Assembly: GCF_037479095.1 (NCBI RefSeq)
Contig: NZ_JBBGZW010000002.1
Coordinates: 186,001 to 250,000 of the forward strand
Origin: Pantoea nemavictus
GTDB taxonomy: Bacteria; Pseudomonadota; Gammaproteobacteria; Enterobacterales; Enterobacteriaceae
Direction: 5' to 3'
DNA length: 64,000 nucleotides
Both the position numbers and the translations under genes were made by a program. This document shows, one piece after another, positions 16,464 through 24,476 of the stretch. Position 1 is the stretch's first letter, and every line of letters begins with the position of its first letter. Under the pieces are notes generated by a model. The model ran no database searches. It was not told the origin of the DNA and saw only the letters and a program-made list of their open reading frames with translations.

Positions 16464-17662
16464 ACCGTTATCCGGGAGCGACCGGGGCGCGTTTACCCCG
16501 CTGGCTGCTGCCAGAAAACTGGCCGCTGACGAACCAGCAACCGCAGCTGGCCACCTTACATTTCCACGCGGCGGGTCTGCAGTTCGAACCTGCCAGCCAT
16601 CAGCCACATCCAGAATATCTGCCGCTCAACGGCGCGCTAGTGCTGCCGGCCTTTATCGAGCCGCATGCGCATCTGGATAAAACTTTCACAATTCAGCGCA
16701 GTCCAGCGCAACAGCCCGGCTTGCTGGCGGCGATTGCAGCGATGCATCAGGACCGTGTGCACTGGAACGTCGAAGATTTGCAGCAGCGCGCCACGCAGGC
16801 GCTGCACTGGGCGGTGGAAGCCGGTGTTGGTTTGCTGCGCACGCACATTGACTGGTTCTCGGTTGATGCACCATTAGCGTGGCAAGTGATTGGCGATCTG
16901 CACCATCCGCTGTGCAATCTCGAACGCGTGGCGCTGGCGCCCCTCACCTTCTTCGCCGATGCCAGCGATGCACAGCATATTGCCGCGCAGGTGGCGACCA
17001 GCGGTCCGGGCGCGCTGTTGGGCGGTTTTATTCACAGCAGCAACTGGGATGCGCAGGCGTTTCAGCATCTGCTGGACGCCGCCGAGCTGTGGCAGCTGGA
17101 TGTCGATCTGCATATTGATGAAGAACTTAACCCGCAAGCGCAAGGATTACGCTGGCTGGCGCACTATTTGCAGCAGCATCCCTTTAGCGGGCAGATCACC
17201 TGTAGCCACAGCTGTGCGTTATCGCAGCAGGAGGATGCGGAGCAGATTCTCGATGTGCTCGCTCAACATAAGGTCACGTTGATTGCGCTGCCGCTCACCA
17301 ATCTGCTGTTACAGGATGCGGTGCCGGATCGCACGCCGCGTCAGCGCGGGTTAACGCTGGTAAAAGAGGCGCAGGCGCGCGGCATGCCGCTGCTGCTCGG
17401 CGCCGACAACGTGCAGGACGCGTTTTGCCCGTTCGGCAGCTATGACCCGCTTGATACATTGTTTAGCGGTTTGCTCAGTCTGCAACTCGACGCGGCGTTT
17501 GATCAGGCCTCGTCGCTGATCTGCCAACGCAGCGCGCTGCAGGCCAACGATTTAGTGATATTTCCTGATGCCGAGGTGGCGAGCTGGCCGTTACGTCTAC
17601 GCCAGCGCTATCGGCTAAAAAACGGTGTGCGTTATGGAGAAACAACAGATGGCGCTTGGTGA
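16460..17662 (+). CDS. CodA-like metal-dependent amidohydrolase / deaminase
   Basis: 400 residues from the ATG overlapping the upstream stop. The cytosine-deaminase-type metal residues are all visible: H69 and H71 in EPHAHLDK, H218 and E221 in HIDE, H250 in CSHSC, and D316 in LLGADNV. The fold is therefore an active-looking CodA/AtzF-branch amidohydrolase acting on a ring amidine or amide. The first strand region (SLNG-type GALVLPAFIEPHAHLD) is complete. In this operon it probably opens or deaminates a nitrogen heterocycle. Whether cytosine, isocytosine or something else is the substrate cannot be told from sequence. Confidence 0.85.
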   Translation: MNRYPGATGARLPRWLLPENWPLTNQQPQLATLHFHAAGLQFEPASHQPHPEYLPLNGALVLPAFIEPHAHLDKTFTIQRSPAQQPGLLAAIAAMHQDRVHWNVEDLQQRATQALHWAVEAGVGLLRTHIDWFSVDAPLAWQVIGDLHHPLCNLERVALAPLTFFADASDAQHIAAQVATSGPGALLGGFIHSSNWDAQAFQHLLDAAELWQLDVDLHIDEELNPQAQGLRWLAHYLQQHPFSGQITCSHSCALSQQEDAEQILDVLAQHKVTLIALPLTNLLLQDAVPDRTPRQRGLTLVKEAQARGMPLLLGADNVQDAFCPFGSYDPLDTLFSGLLSLQLDAAFDQASSLICQRSALQANDLVIFPDAEVASWPLRLRQRYRLKNGVRYGETTDGAW

Positions 17663-18104
17663 AGGAGCGGGAAAACCGCTGGCGAAATATGCTGCGTGGC
17701 GACGCGCGGGCGACTTCATTTTCCTCTCCGGCATTATCCCGGTGAATCCGCAAACTGCCACCATCGTGCGCGGTTACGACGACATTCCTGAAGCGGCGCA
17801 GCGGCTGCTGGGTCGCAGCGGTGAGTTCTCCACCGATATCAAAGAGGGGCCGATTCTGGCGCAAAGCTGGTACGTGCTGGAGAGCATTCGCGCCACCATC
17901 GAAAGCGCGGGCGGCCAGATGAGCGATGTCTTCAAGCTGGTGCAGTATTTCCGCAATCTCGACCATTTCCCCCACTACAGCCGGGTGCGTAAGCAGTTTT
18001 TCCCTGATGCACCGCCGGTTTCTACCGTGGTGCAGGTGAGTGAAATGCTGCCGAGCCCGGACGTACTGATTGAAGTTGAAGCCACGGCGTGGTTGCCGCA
18101 ATAA
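17649..18104 (+). CDS. RidA/YjgF-like protein lacking the RidA arginine
   Basis: 151 residues from the ATG at 17649, chosen because GGAG at 17636-17639 sits 9 nt upstream; an ATG at 17634 is also in frame. The Rid fold is clear (FIFLSGIIPVNP, ESIRATIESAGGQMSDVFKLVQYFRNL, PDVLIEVEATAWLP). The imine-deaminating arginine, normally in PARS, is replaced by serine in PPVSTVVQV, so it is unlikely to be a canonical 2-aminoacrylate deaminase. Such divergent Rid proteins often accompany heterocycle or amine degradation enzymes. It overlaps the amidohydrolase by 14 nt and precedes the creatininase-like gene by 14 nt. Confidence 0.85.
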   Translation: MALGEGAGKPLAKYAAWRRAGDFIFLSGIIPVNPQTATIVRGYDDIPEAAQRLLGRSGEFSTDIKEGPILAQSWYVLESIRATIESAGGQMSDVFKLVQYFRNLDHFPHYSRVRKQFFPDAPPVSTVVQVSEMLPSPDVLIEVEATAWLPQ

Positions 18105-18118
18105 CACGAGGAATTGAA

Positions 18119-18997
18119 ATGTTGCATGGTTATATTCCGGCAAACCGCTTTTTGCCGTATCTGAGCTGGACCGATATCGCCACGCTGGACGATAAAGCCA
18201 ACACCGTTATCGTGTTGCCAACCGGCGCGATTGAGCAGCATGGCCCGCACCTGCCGTGCGCGGTGGATAGCGTGATCTCCTCGGGCGTGGTCGGTCATGC
18301 GCTGGCGCGTTTACCGGCGGCGATCCCGGCTTACGCCATCCCGCCCATCACCTATGGCAAATCAGATGAACATCTGCATTTTCCCGGCACGCTGACGCTG
18401 ACCGGCGAAACCCTGCTGCACACCATTCTGGAGATTGGCGAATCACTCTATCGCGCCGGTTTCCGCAAATTCCTGATGGTTAACGGCCACGGCGGTCAAC
18501 CGCAGCCGTTGCAGATGGCGGCGCGCGAGCTGCGTCTGCGCCACGGCGACATGATCATCATCATGCAAGACACCTTCAAAGTCCCGAACTGCGCCGAGCG
18601 TTTTATGGATGACAAAGAGCGGCAAATGGCGATGCACGCCGGTCACGCCGAAACCGCGCTGATGCTGGCGCTGGCGCCCGACACCGTGCAAATGGACAAA
18701 GCGGTGGCTAACTATCCGCCGGCATTCCCCTGCCCAACGCTCTCAACCAACAAACCGATGGCAGCGTGGGCTTCTTACGACTTCGGTCCCAGCGGCGTGA
18801 TTGGCGATCCGTTGCCCTCCACGCCTGAGCAAGGCGCGGCGATCCTCGACTCGCTGGCGCAAAGCTGGGCGCAGGTGATTACCGAAGTGCATCAAATGAC
18901 GTGGGTGACACGCGCCGAACCGGCGTGGGGCACCGGCCAGTGGCAAGGCAAAGTATTAGACCACAACGACGCAGCCGCCTTTTTACAACCGCGCTAG
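18119..18997 (+). CDS. Creatininase-family amidohydrolase
   Basis: 292 residues from the ATG at 18119, with CGAGGA at 18107-18112. The family metal motifs are present: the GAIEQHGPHLP glutamate and histidine, the following AVDS aspartate, NGHGGQPQP, and HAGHAETALM. Members hydrolyse cyclic amides (creatinine) or formamide-type bonds (ArfB, MftE). With the CodA-like protein, the RidA-like protein and the importer, it suggests sequential opening of an N-containing ring. Creatinine itself is one candidate, but no creatinase or sarcosine oxidase is in the cluster. Confidence 0.88.
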   Translation: MLHGYIPANRFLPYLSWTDIATLDDKANTVIVLPTGAIEQHGPHLPCAVDSVISSGVVGHALARLPAAIPAYAIPPITYGKSDEHLHFPGTLTLTGETLLHTILEIGESLYRAGFRKFLMVNGHGGQPQPLQMAARELRLRHGDMIIIMQDTFKVPNCAERFMDDKERQMAMHAGHAETALMLALAPDTVQMDKAVANYPPAFPCPTLSTNKPMAAWASYDFGPSGVIGDPLPSTPEQGAAILDSLAQSWAQVITEVHQMTWVTRAEPAWGTGQWQGKVLDHNDAAAFLQPR

Positions 18998-19006
18998 GGA
19001 ATATTG

Positions 19007-19978
19007 ATGAAAAAAACATTAAGCATTGCTGCCGCACTTGCGCTGGCCCTGTCGGCCCCGAGCATGGCGGCTGAGAAATTCACCTTTATGACCAACTGGT
19101 ATGCGCAGGCCGAGCACGGCGGCTTCTACCAGGCGCAGGCACAGAATCTGTATCGTGATGCTGGTCTCGACGTCACCATTAAAATGGGGGGGCCGCAGGT
19201 GCATACCATGCAGCTGATGGCCGCGGGCCAGGCGGATTGCATCATCAGCGATAACATGCAGGCGCTGGAGATCTGGCAGCAAGGCGTGGAAGCGATGCCG
19301 GTGGCGACCACCTTCCAGCACTCGGCCATTGCGTTTCTCACCCATCCGGACGTGAAGAGTCAGGCCGATCTGCAGGGCAAAACCTTCCTGCTGGCCGCCG
19401 AAGCCTACACCTCCTATTGGCCGTGGGCGCAGAGTGCATTGGACCTGAAAAATGCCCGCGTGCGCCCTTATACCTTCAGCATTCAGCCGTTCCTCGCCGA
19501 TAAAACTCTGGTGCAGCAAGGCTATATCACCTCCGAACCGTTTGCGGTGCAGAAGGCCAATGCGCAGGCTAATGTTTATCCGATCAGCGATTGGGGTTAT
19601 CCACCGTACGGCAACAGCATCGTGTGCATGAAATCGACGATTGAGAAACGTCCCGCCGCAGTTGCGGCGTTTGTGAAGGCCTCGATGCAGGGCTGGAAGA
19701 ATTACCTGCAGGATCCCAGCGCCGGTAACGTGCTGATCAAGAAAGAGAACCCACAAATGAGCGATGAACAGATCGCTTTCGGCATCGCTCAGATGAAGAA
19801 ATATCAGATGCTGACCGGCGGCGATGCGCAAACCGGCGGTATCGGCATCATGACTGAAGCGCGTCTCAAGCAAACCTGGCAACTGCTGGTCGATACCAAG
19901 CTGATCGATCCGGCCAAAGTACCGTTTGATGGCAGCTACACGCTTAAATTCATTCAAGACGTCAAGGTTCTGCCATGA
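19007..19978 (+). CDS. ABC transporter periplasmic binding protein (NMT1/THI5-like, ThiY-type)
   Basis: 323 residues from the ATG at 19007; the in-frame TTG at 19004 is rejected because TAGGGA at 18996-19001 is better spaced to the ATG. A Sec signal (KKTLSIAAALALALSAPSMA) is followed by the NMT1 pattern NWYAQAEHGGFYQAQAQNLYRDAGLDV and TSEPFAVQ. Related proteins bind formylaminopyrimidine, hydroxymethylpyrimidine, riboflavin or aromatic sulfonates. It overlaps the ATPase gene by ATGA. A pyrimidine-like or other ring ligand is inferred from family and neighbours. Confidence 0.9.
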   Translation: MKKTLSIAAALALALSAPSMAAEKFTFMTNWYAQAEHGGFYQAQAQNLYRDAGLDVTIKMGGPQVHTMQLMAAGQADCIISDNMQALEIWQQGVEAMPVATTFQHSAIAFLTHPDVKSQADLQGKTFLLAAEAYTSYWPWAQSALDLKNARVRPYTFSIQPFLADKTLVQQGYITSEPFAVQKANAQANVYPISDWGYPPYGNSIVCMKSTIEKRPAAVAAFVKASMQGWKNYLQDPSAGNVLIKKENPQMSDEQIAFGIAQMKKYQMLTGGDAQTGGIGIMTEARLKQTWQLLVDTKLIDPAKVPFDGSYTLKFIQDVKVLP

Positions 19979-20808
19979 ATACCGCCAGCCATCTGACGCT
20001 GCTGAATCACGATGCGCAAGCGGTGCCGCGTTCTGCGGCGCCGCCGGCGATTGAGGTGCTGTCAGCAGAAAAAATCTATCCCAACGGCACGCGCGCGCTG
20101 CTGCCGGTCGATCTCACCATTCGTCAGGGCGAATTTGTCTCGCTGCTCGGTCCCTCCGGCTGCGGCAAAAGTACCTTGCTGAAAATGATCGCCGGGCTGA
20201 TTGAGCCGACCGATGGCAAATTGCTGCTGTTTCGTCGCGATCGCCGTGAAAATCAGCGCGATCTGCCGCTATCGTTCGTGTTTCAGGAAGCTACGCTAAT
20301 GCCGTGGAGCAACGTGCATAAAAACGTGCGTCTGCCACTCGATTTAGCCGGTGTACCGCGTGCCGAAGCCGATACGCGCGTGCGTGAGATCCTTGAGCTG
20401 GTTGGTCTCGGCCAGTTTGGTCACGTGCTGCCGCGCGAGCTCTCCGGCGGCATGCAGATGCGCGTATCGATTGCGCGCGGCCTGGTGACGCGTCCCAAAG
20501 TGCTGTTGATGGACGAACCGTTCGGTGCGCTGGATGAGATTACGCGCAACAAGCTGGATAGCGATCTGCTCGATGTATGGCAGGAGCAAAAGCTGACCGT
20601 GGTGTTCGTCACCCATTCGATTCAGGAAGCGGTGTTTCTCTCGCAGCGAGTGATCATGATGGCGGCGCGGCCGGGACGCGTGGTGGATGACATCCGCATT
20701 GAAAGTAGTGTGCCGCGTGATGATGAATTCCGCGTCAGCCAGCACTTCACCCAATATGCTCAACAGCTGCAGCGCGGCCTGTTGGCAGCGAGCAAGGAGA
20801 GTCAATGA
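19975..20808 (+). CDS. ABC transporter ATPase (SsuB/TauB/ThiZ-type)
   Basis: 277 residues. Walker A GPSGCGKST (about residue 60), the Q-loop FVFQEATLMPW, the signature LSGGMQMRVSIARGL and Walker B VLLMDEPFGALDE are intact, as is the H-loop VFVTHSIQEAVFL. It powers the importer formed with the neighbouring binding protein and permease. It overlaps both partners by ATGA, so all three are made together. An N-terminal extension of about 30 residues precedes the ABC domain. Confidence 0.93.
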   Translation: MNTASHLTLLNHDAQAVPRSAAPPAIEVLSAEKIYPNGTRALLPVDLTIRQGEFVSLLGPSGCGKSTLLKMIAGLIEPTDGKLLLFRRDRRENQRDLPLSFVFQEATLMPWSNVHKNVRLPLDLAGVPRAEADTRVREILELVGLGQFGHVLPRELSGGMQMRVSIARGLVTRPKVLLMDEPFGALDEITRNKLDSDLLDVWQEQKLTVVFVTHSIQEAVFLSQRVIMMAARPGRVVDDIRIESSVPRDDEFRVSQHFTQYAQQLQRGLLAASKESQ

Positions 20809-21605
20809 TGAAACCGCTAGCGGCACATCGCCAATTTCAGCAGTGGCTATTTCCGGCTATCGTCGCCATCGCCATGCTGCTGCTGTGGCAGTTTCTGGTC
20901 ACCACCTTCAAGGTGCCAACGTTCCTGGTCCCTTCACCGCTGGTGGTAGCGCAAAGCCTGGTGCAAAACTTCCCGACGCTGTTTATGTCGCTGCTTTACA
21001 CCCTGAAAATCACCGTCATCTCGTTTGTGCTGGCGATTATTATCGGCTCAATTGTGGCGTTTCTGCTGGTGCAAAATCGCTTTATCGAGACCGCGCTGTT
21101 CCCCTATATCGTGTTTTTGCAGGTAACGCCGATCGTCGCCATTGCCCCGCTGATCATCATTTGGGTGAAAGACACTACGCTGTCGCTGGTAGTATGCGCC
21201 ACGCTGATGGCGGTGTTTCCAATAATTTCCAATACCACGCAAGGTCTGCGTAGCGTGTCGCCAGGTTTGCTGAGCTATTTCCGCCTCAATCACGCCTCGC
21301 GGCTGCAGATTCTGCTGCGCCTGCGCATTCCTTCCGCGCTGCCCTACTTCTTCGGCGCGCTGCGGATCTCCAGCGGCTTGTCGCTGATTGGCGCGGTGGT
21401 AGCGGAGTTTGTTGCCGGCACCGGCGGCACCGATACCGGGCTGGCGTACCAGATTTTGCAGGCCGGTTATCAGCTCAATATCCCGCTGATGTTTGCCGCG
21501 CTGCTGCTGATTTCGCTGGCTGGCTTCCTGCTGTTCGCACTGATGTCGTGGCTGACGCGCCGCGTGCTGGCGGCATGGCATGAGAGTGAGCTAAGTCCCA
21601 GCTAA
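20805..21605 (+). CDS. ABC transporter permease (SsuC/ThiX-type)
   Basis: 266 residues with six hydrophobic segments of a BPD_transp_1 permease. The cytoplasmic EAA-like loop is visible as HASRLQILLRLRIPSALPYFFGALRISSG. The gene starts ATGATG, overlapping the ATPase stop. It completes a three-gene importer for a small, probably nitrogen-containing ring compound. A repeat pair separates it from the oxidase gene. Confidence 0.92.
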   Translation: MMKPLAAHRQFQQWLFPAIVAIAMLLLWQFLVTTFKVPTFLVPSPLVVAQSLVQNFPTLFMSLLYTLKITVISFVLAIIIGSIVAFLLVQNRFIETALFPYIVFLQVTPIVAIAPLIIIWVKDTTLSLVVCATLMAVFPIISNTTQGLRSVSPGLLSYFRLNHASRLQILLRLRIPSALPYFFGALRISSGLSLIGAVVAEFVAGTGGTDTGLAYQILQAGYQLNIPLMFAALLLISLAGFLLFALMSWLTRRVLAAWHESELSPS

Positions 21606-21619
21606 TGGTCGCACCCAAC

Positions 21620-21689
21620 GTAGCGGCGCAATTTATTGCGCATTGCTGGCACGGTGAGTGTGAAACAGCGCGATAAATCGCGCCGCTAC
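21620..21689. repeat. Convergent pair of GTAGCGGCGC palindromic repeats
   Basis: Units at 21620-21641 and 21668-21689 are inverted with respect to each other, as at 7936-8013. They interrupt the otherwise co-directional cluster between permease and oxidase genes and may stabilise or attenuate the mRNA. Confidence 0.88.
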
Positions 21690-21746
21690 GAACATGTGCA
21701 TGCATCAGGTGCGGCGCGAGAACCTAATAAACAATAGGAATAAAAC

Positions 21747-23135
21747 ATGTCTGATTCCGATCGCCAGTCTGCACTGGCGGCGCTGGTCGCGGCGTTGCCT
21801 GAACTCGACTGGATCAAAGAAGCGCCGAAGGTTAAACGTCTGTCGCGTGATTTCCACTGGTTCAGTCCGGTGCTGAAACCGCAGCTGGAAGAGAAGTTTG
21901 CAGAACTGGCGGTGCGACCGCGTGATGAACAGGAGCTCACACAAATCGTCGCGGCCTGCGCCAAACAGCGCGTGCCGCTGAACCTGCGCGGCGGCGGTAC
22001 CGGCAACTATGGTCAGCTGATTCCGCTGAACGGCGGATTGATGGTCGATATGACGCGGCTCAACGCCGTTACCGCCGTCGGTCACGGCACGGTGCGCGCG
22101 CAGGCGGGCATTCGCCTTGGCGAGTTGGAAGCGCATACGCGTCCGCTCGGCTGGGAACTGCGCTGCATGCCCTCCACCTGGAAACTGGCGACGCTCGGCG
22201 GCTTATTTGGTGGTGGATTTGGCGGTGTTGGATCGATCAACTACGGTCCGCTGGCCGCGCCGGGTAACGTGTTGTCGGTGCGGCTGATGACCATGGAAGA
22301 GACGCCGCGCATTATTACCCTACAAGCGCCGGACGCATTGCTGCTGCATCATGCGTATGGCAGCAACGGCATCGTGCTGGAGATTGAATTGGCGCTGGCG
22401 CCACGTCATGACTGGATCGAGCGTCTCGACCTCTTCGCTGACTTCCCGGCAGCGATGGCCTTCGCCGATGCGTTAGCACGCTCGCCCGGCATGGTAAAAC
22501 GCCAGATTGCCGTATTCGCTGCGCCGGTTCTTGATTACTTCACCGATCTGGCCGCTGCTGATGTGGCGGGCAAGCACGGCGTGATTGCAGTGGTCGGCAG
22601 CGAAAGCGATGGGTTGCTAGCTGCGCTGGTAGCCCAACACGCTGGCCGCAATGCCCTCCATTTCGCTGAGGGGGAAAACAGCGGCCATTCGCTGATCGAA
22701 TGTTGCTGGAACCACACCACGCTCCAGGCGCTAAAAATTGATAAAACGCTAACTTACCTGCAAACCGCCTATACGGCGGAGAACTATCAGCAGCAAGCCG
22801 TAGCGCTGGAAGCGCAACTCTCCGATGAAGTGATGTCGCATATTGAATTCCTGCGCGACATGAACGGCAGTATCACCTGCAGCGGTTTGCCGCTGGTGCG
22901 CTACAGCGACGAAGATCGTCTTAACGCCATCATGGATATTTACCGCGCTAACGGCGTGAAAATAAATAATCCGCACGTGATTCATATTGAAGATGGCAAG
23001 CAAGGCATGGTGCGCGCCGATGTGGTGGCGATGAAACGCGCCTGCGACCCGCATAATTTATTAAATCCCGGCAAATTACGCGGCTGGGAAGTGCGTGACA
23101 CGTTACCGGATGTGCCTATTCCGGGCGTGAATTGA
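21747..23135 (+). CDS. FAD-linked oxidase/dehydrogenase (GlcD/FAD_binding_4 family)
   Basis: 462 residues. The PCMH-type FAD domain shows NLRGGGTGNYGQLIPLNGGLMVDMTRL and a following GTVRAQAGIRLGELE; the C-terminal lobe ends with the family motif ACDPHNLLNPGKL. Such enzymes oxidise 2-hydroxy acids or alcohols and donate electrons to quinones or cytochromes. TAGGAA lies 6 nt before the ATG. It belongs to the same direction and probable regulon as the upstream importer and hydrolases and may oxidise a ring-opened hydroxy acid. Substrate is not assigned. Confidence 0.85.
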   Translation: MSDSDRQSALAALVAALPELDWIKEAPKVKRLSRDFHWFSPVLKPQLEEKFAELAVRPRDEQELTQIVAACAKQRVPLNLRGGGTGNYGQLIPLNGGLMVDMTRLNAVTAVGHGTVRAQAGIRLGELEAHTRPLGWELRCMPSTWKLATLGGLFGGGFGGVGSINYGPLAAPGNVLSVRLMTMEETPRIITLQAPDALLLHHAYGSNGIVLEIELALAPRHDWIERLDLFADFPAAMAFADALARSPGMVKRQIAVFAAPVLDYFTDLAAADVAGKHGVIAVVGSESDGLLAALVAQHAGRNALHFAEGENSGHSLIECCWNHTTLQALKIDKTLTYLQTAYTAENYQQQAVALEAQLSDEVMSHIEFLRDMNGSITCSGLPLVRYSDEDRLNAIMDIYRANGVKINNPHVIHIEDGKQGMVRADVVAMKRACDPHNLLNPGKLRGWEVRDTLPDVPIPGVN

Positions 23136-23163
23136 TCATTTTATTTTAATTAGGGATGTGCAA

Positions 23164-24435
23164 ATGAAAACACTTAAATGTGTCGGATTGGCTGCGCTGT
23201 TTTTCCCTCTGGCTCCGGCGGCATTCGCCGCCACGCAGAGCAATATCAGCGATTGTCAGTACGATGCCAGCGGGGTAAATAGCTTTAGCGATATATTTAC
23301 CTGCGGCACGGTGAGCGGCAGTTTACGCACGCTTTATTACTCCACGCATAATGCGTATTTCGCCAAAGGGTTCAATCAGGATACCGCCAGCTATGGCGGC
23401 AGCCTGAAATATGAAACGGCGCCGGTCTATGGTTTTCGTGCGGGTGTCAGCGCGATATTCCTGCGCGGCATCGATCATCCCGATGAAGCACATACTATTA
23501 GTGATATTGGTGATAATCAGACCAACGTCGGTGAAGCCTATTTAAGCTGGCAGCAGGATGATTTCCACATCACTGCCGGCGATCAGCGCATCAATATTCC
23601 CTTTGTCGGCGACTACGACTGGCGTATTACGCCAATTCTGTTCCGCGGCGTGGATGCGAATTACGGCGACAGCACCAATTATCTGCATGCCACCAAAGTC
23701 TGGCGTTATAAGCCCTGGGGCGACGATCAGTTCCTCAACACCACCGCCTACACCGATATTGATGAGCGCACTAACGGCATGTGGGCGATTGGCGGCGGGC
23801 GCGGTACGCAGTGGGATGATAAAAAGCTCGCGGGTCAGTTGTGGTACGAAGAGTACGCCGACTATTCACGCCTGGTGTACGGTGAGAGCCATCTGCAGTG
23901 GCAACAAACGCTATTCCAGCCGGACGTAGGCTTGCAATTTATGCGCGGCACCAGCGACGGCAAAGCGTTAGCAGGTGAAGTGAACAGCACCTCTTACGGT
24001 GCACAGCTGGCGCTAAGCTTTACCCCAGCGCTGAGCTGGAAGCTGGGTTATAACCACATCGCCGCCAGTGCCAATAGCTGGGGCAACGGTTCGCTGGTCG
24101 TGCCGTATGCGCATAACACGTCATCCGGCCCCTATTTCGCCCAGCCGTTCTTTACCAGCACCCAGGATTTAGGTAGCGGCAATGCTTATTCCACCAATCT
24201 GAATTACGTGCTGAATGAAAATCTTTCACTGGGTACGCAATATTCATTTATGGATCTTAAACCTTCAGCCGCTTCGGACAGTATTAATCAATCTGAATAT
24301 CTGGTCTATTTCACCTGGGCCTTCAGCGGCGTGCTAAAAGGATTGAGTGTGACTGATTTCGCCGGGGTGCAAACGTCACCGCTGTACGATAGTCACTTCT
24401 GGCAAAACCGTTTAAGTTTGCAATACGATTTTTAA
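23164..24435 (+). CDS. OprD-family outer membrane porin
   Basis: 423 residues from the ATG at 23164; the GTG at 23158 is in frame. A signal peptide (CVGLAALFFPLAPAAFAA) is followed by a beta-strand-rich protein ending in LSLQYDF, the terminal phenylalanine of outer membrane barrels. GSLRTLYYSTHNAYF and the FRAGVSAIFLRG strand fit the OprD/OprB-like substrate-specific porins. It lies 28 nt after the oxidase gene and probably admits the cluster's substrate through the outer membrane. Confidence 0.85.
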   Translation: MKTLKCVGLAALFFPLAPAAFAATQSNISDCQYDASGVNSFSDIFTCGTVSGSLRTLYYSTHNAYFAKGFNQDTASYGGSLKYETAPVYGFRAGVSAIFLRGIDHPDEAHTISDIGDNQTNVGEAYLSWQQDDFHITAGDQRINIPFVGDYDWRITPILFRGVDANYGDSTNYLHATKVWRYKPWGDDQFLNTTAYTDIDERTNGMWAIGGGRGTQWDDKKLAGQLWYEEYADYSRLVYGESHLQWQQTLFQPDVGLQFMRGTSDGKALAGEVNSTSYGAQLALSFTPALSWKLGYNHIAASANSWGNGSLVVPYAHNTSSGPYFAQPFFTSTQDLGSGNAYSTNLNYVLNENLSLGTQYSFMDLKPSAASDSINQSEYLVYFTWAFSGVLKGLSVTDFAGVQTSPLYDSHFWQNRLSLQYDF

Positions 24436-24445
24436 CGTAATATCC

Positions 24446-24475
24446 GCCAGCAACCTCCTGTTGCTGGCTATTTTC
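24446..24475 (+). terminator. Rho-independent terminator after the porin gene
   Basis: GCCAGCAAC (24446-24454) pairs with GTTGCTGGC (24460-24468) around a 5-nt loop, followed by TATTTT. It ends the catabolic cluster and lies 2 nt from the stop of the opposing tailspike-like gene. Confidence 0.88.
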
Positions 24476-24476
24476 A

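Noticed and set aside
18900..19006. TPP or pyrimidine riboswitch before the ThiY-type binding protein
   Set aside because: The gene begins 9 nt after the creatininase-like stop, leaving no room for an aptamer.
19019..19957. 312-codon minus-strand reading frame
   Set aside because: It is antisense to the NMT1-type binding-protein gene and its residue composition is that of a shadow frame.
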